From the NCBI GenBank assembly GCA_044226205.1, contig JBGAHL010000003.1, positions 210,786 through 274,785 of the forward strand: 64,000 bases of DNA, in the 5' to 3' direction. Source of the stretch: M3007 sp044226205. GTDB lineage: Bacteria > Bacteroidota > Bacteroidia > Chitinophagales > Saprospiraceae. Both the position numbers and the translations under genes were made by a program. Shown here piece after piece: positions 16,477-26,048 of the stretch (position 1 is its first letter; every line of letters starts with the position of its first letter). The notes under the pieces were generated by a model. That model ran no database searches. It was not told where the DNA came from and saw nothing but the letters and a program-made list of their open reading frames with translations.

Positions 16477-18414
16477 ATGGGTTTTCAAAAAGTCAACACT
16501 GTAGAAAGTCAAAATGAAATGCAGCGCTTTGTGCGCGCCTTGCTGGAAGATGTGCAGGCCTTTGAGTATATGCTGACGAACAACTGGTTCGAAAGCGATA
16601 TCACCCGCATCGGGGCCGAACAGGAGATGGCGCTCGTGGATAAAAGCACCCTCAAGCCGGCTACGATTAACATGGAGGTGCTGGCCAAAATGGGCGACCA
16701 GTATCCCTGGTGCGTTACCGAACTGGCCAAATTCAACCTCGAGACCAACCTGTCGCCAAGAGAATTTTCCGGAGATTGCCTGAGTCAAATGGAGGCGGAA
16801 AACATTGATTACCTTCGAATTATACAAAAATACCTTGATGAATTTGATGCCGACCTGATCCTGTGCGGCATCCTGCCCACCTTGCGAAAGCACGACCTTG
16901 AAATGCACAACCTGACGCCCAAGGATCGCTACTTCGCACTGATGGCCGCCATTCAGAAACATCTGCTGGGCACATCTTTCGAACTCCGTGTAGAAGGTGT
17001 GGACGAACTGCTGGTCAAGCACGATTCTCCTTTGCTCGAAGCCTGCAACACGAGTTTTCAGGTGCATTTGCAGGTGTCGCCCAAGGAGTTCGTGAAGATG
17101 TACAATATTGCCCAGGTGCTGGCAGGGCCGACCATCGCCATCACGGCCAACTCGCCCCTGGTATTCGGCCGGCGTTTGTGGCACGAGACCCGGATCGCAT
17201 TGTTTCAGCAGAGCCTCGATACGCGCACCACCAATGATCACATGCGCGAACGACTGCCGCGCGTCAACTTCGGTTCGGGTTGGTTGCAGGGTGATATTAC
17301 CCAGATCTATCGCGAAGACATCAGCCGTTTCCGCGTCTTGCTGGCTGGCGCCATTGAAGAAGATTCTCTGGCTATGATCAAGGATGGCAAGGTGCCCAAA
17401 CTGCGCGCCCTGCAAATACATAACTCCACGGTGTATCGCTGGAACCGGCCCTGCTATGGCATTTCGCCCAATGGCAAACCTCACCTCCGTATCGAAAACC
17501 GGGTGATGCCGGCCGGCCCAACACCCGTCGACGCCACGGCAAATGCCGCGTTTTGGCTGGGCGCTATGATTGGTATGGGATTGCACTATGAAGACATTAC
17601 CAAACAAATTGATTTCGTCGATGCCCGCGACAACTTCCTTAAAGCCGCGAAATTTGGCATCGATACAACCTTCACCTGGTTCAAGGATAAAAAAATATCA
17701 GCTACCGAATTGATCCTGAAAGTGTTGCTTCCCCTGGCAAAAGAAGGATTGAAACACCGCAAAGTGCGCACTTCCGATATCAACAAGTATCTGGATATCA
17801 TTGAAGCCCGCGCCAAAAACCACATTACCGGCGCCCGCTGGGCCTTGCGCTCTTTTACCGCGCTGAAAAAAGAAGTCACCAACGACGAAGCGATCTCTTG
17901 TGTGACAGCCGCTATTATTAAAAATCAAAAAGAAAATAAACCTGTGCATACCTGGAAAGAACCCACCGCTGCTGATCTCGAAAACTGGTCGCCCAGCCGC
18001 CTGAAGGTCGAAGAGTTTATGTCGACTGATTTGTTTACCGTTCAAAAAGAGGACCTTATAGAACTTGTAGCAGAAATTATGGACTGGCGCCGCATCCGCT
18101 ACATGCCGGTGGAAAACAGTAAAGGCGAACTCGTAGGACTGGTTACTTCGCGTATGTTGCTGCGTCATTTTGTCCGCCAAAGCAAACTGGCTGAAACAGA
18201 AGAACCCTCGGCGCCTACCACGGTCAAAGACCTGATGATCGAAAAGCCTATCACGGCAACGCCCGATACAAGTATAATGGATGCCATGGAAAAAATGCGC
18301 GTCAACAAGATCGGCTGCCTGCCGGTCGTAAAAGGCAAAGACCTGGTCGGGATTATTACGGAAATGGATTTTTTGCGTATCACGGGCAGGCTGATGGAGC
18401 GCGTTATTAAATAG
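16477..18414 (+). CDS. Glutamate-cysteine ligase-family (GCS2) protein with CBS pair
   Basis: 645 residues. Residues about 20-480 are GCS2-like: RIGAEQEMALVDKSTLKPAT, FNLETNLSPREFSGDCL, SFQVHLQVSP, ITANSPLVFGRRLWHETR and RIENRVMPAGPTPVDATANA, covering the ATP and metal sites of carboxylate-amine ligases. The last 130 residues hold two CBS motifs (VEEFMSTDLFTVQKEDLIEL and VKDLMIEKPITATPDTSIMD), which usually bind adenine nucleotides and could regulate the ligase. The true substrates are not known for this fused form; gamma-glutamyl ligation is likely. The start may instead be the Met at codon 15. Confidence 0.82.
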   Translation: MGFQKVNTVESQNEMQRFVRALLEDVQAFEYMLTNNWFESDITRIGAEQEMALVDKSTLKPATINMEVLAKMGDQYPWCVTELAKFNLETNLSPREFSGDCLSQMEAENIDYLRIIQKYLDEFDADLILCGILPTLRKHDLEMHNLTPKDRYFALMAAIQKHLLGTSFELRVEGVDELLVKHDSPLLEACNTSFQVHLQVSPKEFVKMYNIAQVLAGPTIAITANSPLVFGRRLWHETRIALFQQSLDTRTTNDHMRERLPRVNFGSGWLQGDITQIYREDISRFRVLLAGAIEEDSLAMIKDGKVPKLRALQIHNSTVYRWNRPCYGISPNGKPHLRIENRVMPAGPTPVDATANAAFWLGAMIGMGLHYEDITKQIDFVDARDNFLKAAKFGIDTTFTWFKDKKISATELILKVLLPLAKEGLKHRKVRTSDINKYLDIIEARAKNHITGARWALRSFTALKKEVTNDEAISCVTAAIIKNQKENKPVHTWKEPTAADLENWSPSRLKVEEFMSTDLFTVQKEDLIELVAEIMDWRRIRYMPVENSKGELVGLVTSRMLLRHFVRQSKLAETEEPSAPTTVKDLMIEKPITATPDTSIMDAMEKMRVNKIGCLPVVKGKDLVGIITEMDFLRITGRLMERVIK

Positions 18415-18487
18415 AAAACAGACAGTTAATTCATAGTTTTTATTGCAGATTTTAATCCGGATTCGTTAACCAAATCAATCTTTTTGT

Positions 18488-21400
18488 ATGAAGCGATTAG
18501 TGTTTACACTAAGCCTGCTCGTTGTATCCCTGGCCCTTTGGGCACAACGCAATGTCAGCGGGCGCGTTACCGATCAATCCACCGGCGAAGCGCTTATCGG
18601 CGCAACGGTATTGGTCAAAGGCACCACGGTGGGAACCACCACCAACATCGATGGCGACTACACCATCAGCGTGCCGAATACCGGCGCTGTGCTGGTGGTG
18701 AGCTACACCGGCTATCAAGCCCTCGAAATTGCTGCCGACGGCCTTTCCCGTGTCGATGCCGCCCTCGAAGCCAGTACGCAACTGATCGACGAAGTTGTCG
18801 TGATCGGCTACGGCAAACAAATCAAATCCACCCTGACCGGCAATATTGTCAAGGTTGGAGGCGAAAACCTCCAGTCGCTGCCGGTCGTTTCCTTCGAACA
18901 AGGTCTGCAAGGCCAGGCCGCCGGGGTGTACGTGGAAAGCGTCAACGGCAAACTGGGCGGCGCCATGCGCATGCGAGTGCGTGGCGTGGGCTCTATCAAC
19001 GCCGATACCGAACCGCTCATCGTCGTGGATGGCATTCCGCTTACGAAAGACGCTCAGAACACCAGCGGCGCCCCGCTCAACCCGCTGGCCGATTTCAATT
19101 TTAACGACGTGGCCTCTATCGAGGTGCTGAAAGACGCTTCCGCAAAAGCCATTTACGGCTCCCGCGGCTCCAACGGCGTCATCCTCATCACCACCAAATC
19201 GGGCCGCGCCGGCCGCTCGCGCATCGAGCTCGACCTGCAAACCGGTATCAGCCAGGCTACGCACAAACGCGAGTTTCTCAATGCTGCCGAGTATATCGAA
19301 CTGTTCACCGAAGCCGCCAACAACTCCGACGACCTCGAAGGTGTGGCATACGACGATCCAAACTCCTGGACGGAGTTTGTGTATTCGCGCTTCCGCCGCT
19401 ACGACGGGCACACCAACTGGGAAGATCGTATCGACCAGACCAATTGGCAGGACGAAGCCCTGCGCACCGGCTCGCTGAGCAATGCATCCCTGTCGTTTAC
19501 GGGCGGGAAAGACAACCTCCGCTACTACGCCAGTGCCAATTACGGCAACACCGAGGGCATTCTGGTGTCCAACTCTCTTGAAAAAATGGGCGGACGCGTC
19601 AACCTGGATTTCGATGCGACTGATCGCCTGAAAATCGGTACCAACGTCAGCCTGTCGCGCAGCTTCACGACGCAGACCTCCGACGACAACGCATTCTCCA
19701 CGCCGATGCAATTGGTGGCTATGGCCCCGATCACGCCCACGCGGGATGAAAACGGAGAACTGTACGACCGACCCGTTACGACTTATTACAACGGCCTCAT
19801 CGACGTGGAAGACGGCTACCGCCATGTCCGTACCCTGCGTACGCTGGCTTCCGCCTATGGCCAGTACGATTTTACCAGCAACCTGAATCTCCGCCTCGAA
19901 GGCGCTACCAACGTTTATACCGTCAACGACGACGCCTTCTTCGGCGAACGTACCGACAACGGAAATGCAAACCGCGGTTACGGCTTTTCCGCCTGGAACC
20001 AAAACACGGATTACAACCTCAACGCCGTGCTGCATTGGGACCGCGATTTTAATGAAACGCACAACCTGGGTATCGACCTCGGCAGCGAGTTTTACAACAG
20101 CAAAACCGTCAACACCCTTGTCGAGGGCGAACAGTTTCCCAGCGATGACTTCAAGACGCTGGCCAGTGCGGCGCTCATCATCAACGGGACATCTACTCAG
20201 ACGGAATACAATATCCTGTCCTATTTCGGTCGCGCCAGCTACGATTACAAGCGGAAATACCTGTTTAACGTGTCCTCGCGCGTCGACGGTTCTTCCCGTT
20301 TTGGCAAAAACGAACGCTACGCTTTCTTCCCGGCCGTATCTGCCGGTTGGGTGCTGAGCGAAGAATCTTTCCTCCACGACAACAAAACCCTGAGCTTCCT
20401 CAAAATCCGCGCTTCCTGGGGCCAAAGCGGCAATGCCGGCATCGGCAACTTCGCCTCCCTCGGGCTGTTCCAGGCCGGCGCTTACAACGACAACAGCGCA
20501 CTGACACCCGAACAGATCCCCAACCCCGACCTGACCTGGGAAAAAAGTACGGAATGGGACCTCGGTATCGATTTTGGCTTGTTCAACAACCGCCTGACCG
20601 GCGAATTTGACATTTACCAAAAAAATACCACCGACCTGCTCCTCGACGTGCCTGTGCCGGCTACTTCGGGTTTCCTTACCCAAACCCAAAACATCGGCGA
20701 ACTGCAAAACCGCGGCGTGGAACTGGTGCTCAATTCCAACAACTTCGTGGGCAAATTCTCCTGGACCACCTCGCTCAACCTCGCAGCCAATAAAAACGAG
20801 GTGGTCGCGCTCGCCAATGGCCAGGACCTGATCGACGACGGCAGCTCGCGCTACATGAACGTCGTGAAAGTCGGCGAACCGATCGGCGTATTCTACGGCG
20901 CCGAATATGCCGGGGTCGATCCCGCCAACGGCGACGCCCTCTGGTACGTCAACGCGACCGACGATCAGGGCAATATCATCGATCCCAATGCAACGACCAA
21001 CGACTACACCGCCGCCAATTTCGTGGTGCTCGGCTCGCCGCTTCCCGATCTTATCGCCGGCATGAGCAATACGTTCAGCTACGCCGGCATCACGCTGGAT
21101 GTGCGTTTTCAGGGCCAGTGGGGCAATGAAATCCACAACGCAGCCGGCAGTTTTATGTCGTGTAGTGCCTGCTGGTTCGACAACCAGACCAGCGACCAGC
21201 TCGACCGCTGGCAAAACCCGGGCGACGTCACCGACGTGCCGGAAGCCCGCCTCGGCTACAGCAACGGCGACCAGAGCCGCAGCAGCCGTTTCCTGAGCGA
21301 CGGCTCTTACCTGCGCCTCAAGGCAGTGACGCTTTCTTACGACCTGCCGAGCCGCTGGTTTAAAAACAAAGGCCTGCGCGACCTTCGCCTGTACGCTACA

Positions 21401-21550
21401 GGCACCAACCTGCTCACATTCACCAAATACGACGGCTGGGATCCCGAGGTCACGACCGACTTCCTGGCCAGCAATACGGTGTACGGCGTGGACTTTTATG
21501 CCGCACCGCAGCCGCGCAATATCGTGTTCGGCATTAAAGTCGGCTTCTGA
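18488..21550 (+). CDS. SusC/RagA-family TonB-linked outer-membrane transporter
   Basis: 1020 residues. Signal peptide MKRLVFTLSLLVVSLALWAQ, then a carboxypeptidase-D-like regulatory domain (NVSGRVTDQSTGEALIGATV, about 20-105), the TonB box region and plug (DEVVVIGYGKQIKSTLTGN, KDASAKAIYGSRGSNGVILI), and a 22-strand barrel ending in IVFGIKVGF. It imports oligosaccharides across the outer membrane with energy from TonB-ExbBD. It is the first gene of a SusC-SusD pair followed by a beta-barrel gene and a GH9 cellulase, which suggests a beta-glucan substrate. Confidence 0.96.
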   Translation: MKRLVFTLSLLVVSLALWAQRNVSGRVTDQSTGEALIGATVLVKGTTVGTTTNIDGDYTISVPNTGAVLVVSYTGYQALEIAADGLSRVDAALEASTQLIDEVVVIGYGKQIKSTLTGNIVKVGGENLQSLPVVSFEQGLQGQAAGVYVESVNGKLGGAMRMRVRGVGSINADTEPLIVVDGIPLTKDAQNTSGAPLNPLADFNFNDVASIEVLKDASAKAIYGSRGSNGVILITTKSGRAGRSRIELDLQTGISQATHKREFLNAAEYIELFTEAANNSDDLEGVAYDDPNSWTEFVYSRFRRYDGHTNWEDRIDQTNWQDEALRTGSLSNASLSFTGGKDNLRYYASANYGNTEGILVSNSLEKMGGRVNLDFDATDRLKIGTNVSLSRSFTTQTSDDNAFSTPMQLVAMAPITPTRDENGELYDRPVTTYYNGLIDVEDGYRHVRTLRTLASAYGQYDFTSNLNLRLEGATNVYTVNDDAFFGERTDNGNANRGYGFSAWNQNTDYNLNAVLHWDRDFNETHNLGIDLGSEFYNSKTVNTLVEGEQFPSDDFKTLASAALIINGTSTQTEYNILSYFGRASYDYKRKYLFNVSSRVDGSSRFGKNERYAFFPAVSAGWVLSEESFLHDNKTLSFLKIRASWGQSGNAGIGNFASLGLFQAGAYNDNSALTPEQIPNPDLTWEKSTEWDLGIDFGLFNNRLTGEFDIYQKNTTDLLLDVPVPATSGFLTQTQNIGELQNRGVELVLNSNNFVGKFSWTTSLNLAANKNEVVALANGQDLIDDGSSRYMNVVKVGEPIGVFYGAEYAGVDPANGDALWYVNATDDQGNIIDPNATTNDYTAANFVVLGSPLPDLIAGMSNTFSYAGITLDVRFQGQWGNEIHNAAGSFMSCSACWFDNQTSDQLDRWQNPGDVTDVPEARLGYSNGDQSRSSRFLSDGSYLRLKAVTLSYDLPSRWFKNKGLRDLRLYATGTNLLTFTKYDGWDPEVTTDFLASNTVYGVDFYAAPQPRNIVFGIKVGF

Positions 21551-21616
21551 TCAAGTGCCGGCTTGTCCTCCATTTTTAGGCCTTTCAGGCCGTTTTTATC
21601 ATAAAATTGATTAAAA

Positions 21617-22960
21617 ATGCTACGTTCAATATATTCATTCCTCGCCGTCGCAGCTGCCTTGCTGACGTTCAGCGCCTGCGACAAAAAGCTCGATCTGGAG
21701 CCGGCGCAAAGCATTAGCGAAAACCTCGCCCTGTCGACCGATGCCAACGTGAAATCCGTGCTGCTGGGCGCCTACGATGCCCTGGGCAATTACGCATTCT
21801 GGGGCGGATACGTCATGCGGGATGCCGAACTGGCCGGCGCCGACGGTGAAATCCGCTGGGTCGGCACTTTCAATGGCCCGCGTGAAGTGTTCAACCATGC
21901 CATGATCGCCGAAAACCCCGAGGCGGAAGCCATGTGGAATGCCGGCTTTAATGCCATCAACATCGCCAACAACGTGCTCAGCGCCCTCGACGTCGTCAAT
22001 GCTGACGATCGCGATCAGGTGGAAGGCGAAGCCCGTTTTATTCGTGGCGTGTGTATTTTCGAACTGACCCGATTCTTCGGCAAGCCCTACGAGGCGGGCG
22101 GCAACAACAGCCAGCTGGGTATCCCGCTGGTGCTTCGCCCGACCCGCGGCATCGACGAAAGCAGCCTGGTCAGCCGCGCCACGGTGGAAGAATGCTATGC
22201 CCAGGCCATCGCCGACCTGTCGGCCGCCTTCGACAAACTGCCCGATGAAAACGGCAACCTTGCCGGCAAATACGCTGCCGCTGCTATGCTGGCCCGCGTC
22301 CATTTGCAAATGGGACAGTACGACCATGCCCGCGACCATGCCAACGATGTCATCGAATCCGGCCTGTACAGCCTCGTGTCGGATTTTGCCGGCGAATTCA
22401 ACAACGACGACAACACTTCCGAAGACATTTTTGCCAACCAGATTTCTACCCAGGATGGTGTCAACGACATGGTGACCTATTATTCCATTCCTGAATACGG
22501 CGGCCGCGACGGCGATATCGAGATCGAACAAAAACACCTCGACCTCTACGATCCCAACGACGCCCGCCTCGCACTGCATTACGATGGGAACGGCGCCATG
22601 CGTACGGGCAAATGGCGCGATCAGTACAAAAACATCCCGAACATCCGCCTCGCTGAAATGTACCTGATCCGTGCAGAATGTAACCTGCGCCTCGGTACGA
22701 CGGTCGGCGCAAGCCCCGACGACGACTTCAACGCCACGCATACGCGCGCCGGCCTTGCCGCGCTGACGGGTGTTACCCTCGACGACGTTTTGCTCGAACG
22801 CCGCCTCGAACTGGCACACGAAGGCCATAAATTGCACGACGTCAAGCGCCTGAAAGGCTCGGTCGACGGACTTTCGTACGACGACCCTGCCTTGGTGTAC
22901 CCGATTCCTGCGCGTGAAATCGCCGCGAATCCGAACCTGACGCAGAACGAAGGCTATTGA
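21617..22960 (+). CDS. SusD/RagB-family glycan-binding lipoprotein
   Basis: 447 residues. Lipoprotein signal peptide with the lipobox TFSAC-DKK. SusD fold: CDKKLDLEPAQSISENLALS, AEAMWNAGFNAINIANNVLSAL, EGEARFIRGVCIFELTRFFG (TPR-like helices), and the C-terminal LRLGTT to HEGHKLHDVKRLKG. It sits 66 bases after the SusC gene and should form the lid over that transporter at the cell surface. A strong hairpin terminator follows at 22980. Confidence 0.95.
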   Translation: MLRSIYSFLAVAAALLTFSACDKKLDLEPAQSISENLALSTDANVKSVLLGAYDALGNYAFWGGYVMRDAELAGADGEIRWVGTFNGPREVFNHAMIAENPEAEAMWNAGFNAINIANNVLSALDVVNADDRDQVEGEARFIRGVCIFELTRFFGKPYEAGGNNSQLGIPLVLRPTRGIDESSLVSRATVEECYAQAIADLSAAFDKLPDENGNLAGKYAAAAMLARVHLQMGQYDHARDHANDVIESGLYSLVSDFAGEFNNDDNTSEDIFANQISTQDGVNDMVTYYSIPEYGGRDGDIEIEQKHLDLYDPNDARLALHYDGNGAMRTGKWRDQYKNIPNIRLAEMYLIRAECNLRLGTTVGASPDDDFNATHTRAGLAALTGVTLDDVLLERRLELAHEGHKLHDVKRLKGSVDGLSYDDPALVYPIPAREIAANPNLTQNEGY

Positions 22961-22979
22961 TAATTTTCAGCCTGAACCG

Positions 22980-23014
22980 AAAGCCCGCGGGAGAATTCTC
23001 GCGGGCTTTCTTTT
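22980..23014 (+). terminator. Rho-independent terminator after susD
   Basis: Stem AAAGCCCGCG / CGCGGGCTTT around an internally palindromic loop, followed by CTTTTTG. It separates the SusCD pair from the barrel gene at 23065. Confidence 0.88.
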
Positions 23015-23064
23015 TGGGCCAACCTCGACGGTTTTCCCGACGTCATGGCTTAAAACAACACATC

Positions 23065-23724
23065 ATGCCAAACAAAACAATCCTTTTCGCTATGGCCTTC
23101 TTGCTGGGCCAACTCCCCGTTTTTTCACAAAATGCCGCTATCGGAATCCGTGCCGGATATACCATTAGCTCCGCGGTGGACCGTGTGAGCGAATCAATCG
23201 GCGATTTCGATGCCGACGAGAATTTCCAGCCCACAGGCAGCCTCCACTTCGGCGCCGATGTGAAAGTGCCGATCAACAAGCGCCTGTCGTTCGTCGGTGG
23301 CGTGTTGTACGTGCAAAAAGGTTATAAGATTGAACTCCCCAATAACCTGGTCGGCACGCCGCTCAAATTTCAAATGCAGTTGCGCTACTTCAATATGCCG
23401 GTATTGGCGGATTACCGTGTCTGGAAAGGGTTTTCCCTGCAGGCCGGCATAGAGCCGGGCATTCTCAGCAACGCCTGGCTGAAATTTGATGGCGGCCGTA
23501 CCAATTTAAAAGACGCAGGAACGTTTGAAAACCTGGATTTCGGATTGGTGGCCGGCCTTGAATGGCATTCGCAATCGGGCTTTTTCCTGTCGGCCCGCCA
23601 GTCCTGGGGCGTATTGGCCGTCTCTGAAGTTGCGGTACTGGATGAAGACGGATTCTCGGTCGGTCAGGCCCGGGTGTTCAACCGCGCACTTGAACTGGGA
23701 GCGGGCTACCGCTATTCTTTTTAA
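23065..23724 (+). CDS. Outer-membrane beta-barrel protein (PorT/OMP_b-brl-like)
   Basis: 219 residues from the ATG at 23065; the frame extends upstream through the terminator, which rules out the longer start. Signal peptide MPNKTILFAMAFLLGQLPVFSQ. The mature part consists of alternating beta strands (AAIGIRAGYTISSAVDRV, KRLSFVGGVLYVQKGYKI, FSLQAGIEPGILS, LDFGLVAGLEWH) ending in ELGAGYRYSF, as in small Bacteroidota porin-like barrels. Role unknown; position within the glycan locus may be coincidental or indicate an accessory surface function. Confidence 0.78.
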   Translation: MPNKTILFAMAFLLGQLPVFSQNAAIGIRAGYTISSAVDRVSESIGDFDADENFQPTGSLHFGADVKVPINKRLSFVGGVLYVQKGYKIELPNNLVGTPLKFQMQLRYFNMPVLADYRVWKGFSLQAGIEPGILSNAWLKFDGGRTNLKDAGTFENLDFGLVAGLEWHSQSGFFLSARQSWGVLAVSEVAVLDEDGFSVGQARVFNRALELGAGYRYSF

Positions 23725-23749
23725 AAAACGATTTGATTTACTGCTTTCA

Positions 23750-23792
23750 GACGGCTGAGAGGGCACTATCACCCTTTTTCGGCCGTTTTTAT
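23750..23792 (+). terminator. Imperfect hairpin with T-tract before the GH9 gene
   Basis: ACGGCTGAGAGGG pairs imperfectly with CCCTTTTTCGGCCGT, and TTTTTATTTTT follows. It probably ends the barrel-gene transcript. Confidence 0.55.
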
Positions 23793-23817
23793 TTTTATCA
23801 ACCATCCTACGCTTCGT

Positions 23818-25974
23818 ATGAAATTGTTACTCATTTTTTCGGCCCTGCTCTCCTCGGGCGGGCTGTTGGCCCAAACCACGGCCGTACCCGATGCGCGTTT
23901 GCACATCGATCCTTTCGGCTACCTGCCCGGTGAGCCGAAAATCGCCGTGATTGCCAGTCCGCAAACCGGCTACAACGCGCCCAACCCGCTCTCCCCGACG
24001 CCGGTTTACAAAGTCAAACGGGCGTCCGACAACCTCACGGTGTATTCCGGCCCCATTACCGCCTGGAAAAACGGGGCAGTGCACAACCAGTCGGGCGACA
24101 AAGTGTGGCATTTCGACTTTACCACCCTGACCGAACCGGGCGAATATTATCTCTTCGACAGCCTGAACAACCTGCGCTCCTGGACTTTTTCCATCGCCGA
24201 TTGCGCTTTCGACGCGCCGCTGAGGGCCGCGCAACGCGCGCTTTTTTACCAACGCTGCGGCATGCCCAAAGCGCTGCCCTTCGCCGAGGCCAACTGGTCG
24301 GACCCTCTGGCCTGCCACCGGGGAAATTTGCAGGACAATGCCTGTCGAAATATTCAAAACCCTGTGGCGGCCTCGGCCCGCGACCTGCACGGCGGCTGGC
24401 ACGATGCCGGGGATTATAACAAATACGTGACCTTCACCTACGGCACTTTGATCGATTTGCTGCTGGCTTTCGAGGAAAACCCCGATGCCTGGACCGACGA
24501 CAACGACATCCCTGAATCGGGCAATGGGCGCCCCGACCTGCTCGATGAAGTGAAGTACGAGCTCGACTGGCTACGCCGTATGCAGGGCGCCGACGGCAGT
24601 GTGCTCAGTGTGGTCGGCGTGCAAAATTTTGCCGCGGCCAGTCCGCCCGGCGCCGATGCCGCACAGCGGTTTTACGGTCCGCCCACCACGGCTGCTACGC
24701 TGAGTGTGGCGGCGGTTTTTGCTCTGGCGGCGCGCGAATTCGGGCAATTCCCGGCCTGGACTTCGTATGCCGACTCGCTCGAAGCCTCGGCCATAGCGGC
24801 CTGGATCTGGGCGGACGCTCATCCGAACGAAACTTTTTACAACTCGGGCGTCATTGCCGCGGGGGAAAACGAAGTGGACGACTACGACCGCAGCATGCGC
24901 AAACTGGCCGCCGCGAGTTTTCTTTTTGTTCAAACCAGCCAAACCTCCTATCGAACCTATTTCGATGCCCATTACCAGGACGCCCACCTGATGCAATGGG
25001 GTTACGCTTACCCGTTCGAACCGGCCACTCAGGATGCCCTTTTATTTTACAAAAAACACCCCGCGGCCACGGCTGCCGTGAAAACAGCCATCGAGTCCGC
25101 TTTTACGGCAAGCATGCGCGAAAACAATGCGGACAACCTGCCCTCCTTTCTCAATGAGGAGGACCCGTATCAGGCCTATTTGCGCACCGATAATTACACC
25201 TGGGGCAGCAATACCACCAAATCGCATCAGGGCAACATGTTTTTTGCCATGAACCAATACGGTCTGGATGCGTCTAATGCCGTGCCCTACCGCAACGCGG
25301 CCCTGGGTTTTGTACATTATTTGCACGGCGTGAACCCGACGGGTTATTGCTATTTGACCAATATGGGGGCTTACGGCGGCGAAGCCTCCATCCCTTCGGT
25401 ATATCACGGCTGGTTTGGCGATGCGACGCCCTGGGACGATGTTGCCACCGCGCCCTTCAAAGGCCCGGCTCCTGGCCTGATCGCGGGCGGCCCCAACCCG
25501 AATTTTCATCCCGACCCTTCGTGCAATTGCCTGATCAGTCCGCCGGAAAACCAGCCTGCGCAGAAGTCGTTCAAGGCCTGGAATACGAGCTGGCCGGAAA
25601 ATTCGTGGGAGCTGACCGAGCCGGGTATTTACACCCAGGCGGCCTACCTCCGTCTGCTGGGCAATGCCTTGTTGTTGCGCAACAACCCGCCGGCATGCGA
25701 ATCGACGGGTGTGGACACGCAGACGCCCTGGGAAGAGGCGTCTTCGCTCGAAATTTTACCCAACCCTGCCACGGGTGCTGAAATTATCGTGAAATGCCCG
25801 CTGAATTCCGGTCGCATTGATGTAGTTGACGTGTCGGGCAATGTGGTTATTACACAGCCGGTTACAGGTAGTTTGGTAAAAATTAATGTTGAAGCTTGGC
25901 CCAAGGGGCTGTATTTCGTCCGCCTCGAAGGCGACGGCAAGCGCTGGACAGGGAAGATCGAGATTGCCCATTGA
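23818..25974 (+). CDS. Secreted glycoside hydrolase family 9 (endoglucanase) with T9SS domain
   Basis: 718 residues. Signal peptide MKLLLIFSALLSSGGLLAQ, an N-terminal CelD_N Ig-like domain (residues about 25-125, LHIDPFGYLPGEPKIAVIAS), then the GH9 (alpha/alpha)6 barrel. The hallmark HGGWHDAGDYNKY carries the catalytic base pair D196/D199. The general acid is probably the Glu in SWELTEPGIYTQAAYL. The last 75 residues (LEILPNPATGAEIIV) form a T9SS sorting domain. It should hydrolyse beta-1,4-glucans at the cell surface, feeding the adjacent SusCD transporter. Confidence 0.92.
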   Translation: MKLLLIFSALLSSGGLLAQTTAVPDARLHIDPFGYLPGEPKIAVIASPQTGYNAPNPLSPTPVYKVKRASDNLTVYSGPITAWKNGAVHNQSGDKVWHFDFTTLTEPGEYYLFDSLNNLRSWTFSIADCAFDAPLRAAQRALFYQRCGMPKALPFAEANWSDPLACHRGNLQDNACRNIQNPVAASARDLHGGWHDAGDYNKYVTFTYGTLIDLLLAFEENPDAWTDDNDIPESGNGRPDLLDEVKYELDWLRRMQGADGSVLSVVGVQNFAAASPPGADAAQRFYGPPTTAATLSVAAVFALAAREFGQFPAWTSYADSLEASAIAAWIWADAHPNETFYNSGVIAAGENEVDDYDRSMRKLAAASFLFVQTSQTSYRTYFDAHYQDAHLMQWGYAYPFEPATQDALLFYKKHPAATAAVKTAIESAFTASMRENNADNLPSFLNEEDPYQAYLRTDNYTWGSNTTKSHQGNMFFAMNQYGLDASNAVPYRNAALGFVHYLHGVNPTGYCYLTNMGAYGGEASIPSVYHGWFGDATPWDDVATAPFKGPAPGLIAGGPNPNFHPDPSCNCLISPPENQPAQKSFKAWNTSWPENSWELTEPGIYTQAAYLRLLGNALLLRNNPPACESTGVDTQTPWEEASSLEILPNPATGAEIIVKCPLNSGRIDVVDVSGNVVITQPVTGSLVKINVEAWPKGLYFVRLEGDGKRWTGKIEIAH

Positions 25975-25995
25975 GCCCCCAAAAGGCATAAAAAA

Positions 25996-26030
25996 AGCGC
26001 GGAGGCTGTACAGCCTCCCCGCTTTTTATT
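25996..26030. terminator. Bidirectional terminator
   Basis: Stem AGCGCGGAGGCTG / CAGCCTCCCCGCT with one mismatch, an A-run on the left and a T-run on the right. It lies between the convergent GH9 and six-repeat genes and can serve both. Confidence 0.88.
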
Positions 26031-26048
26031 TTAGCACCGCTAGCGGGC

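Noticed and set aside
18509..21214. A 900-codon open frame on the minus strand across the SusC gene
   Set aside because: It is antisense to a clear SusC gene, rich in His/Arg/Val/Gly without domain structure, and follows from the codon bias of the real gene. The same holds for long antisense frames over the amylase (61907-63976), the Asp-box protein (1283-2644) and the six-repeat protein (26052-28067).
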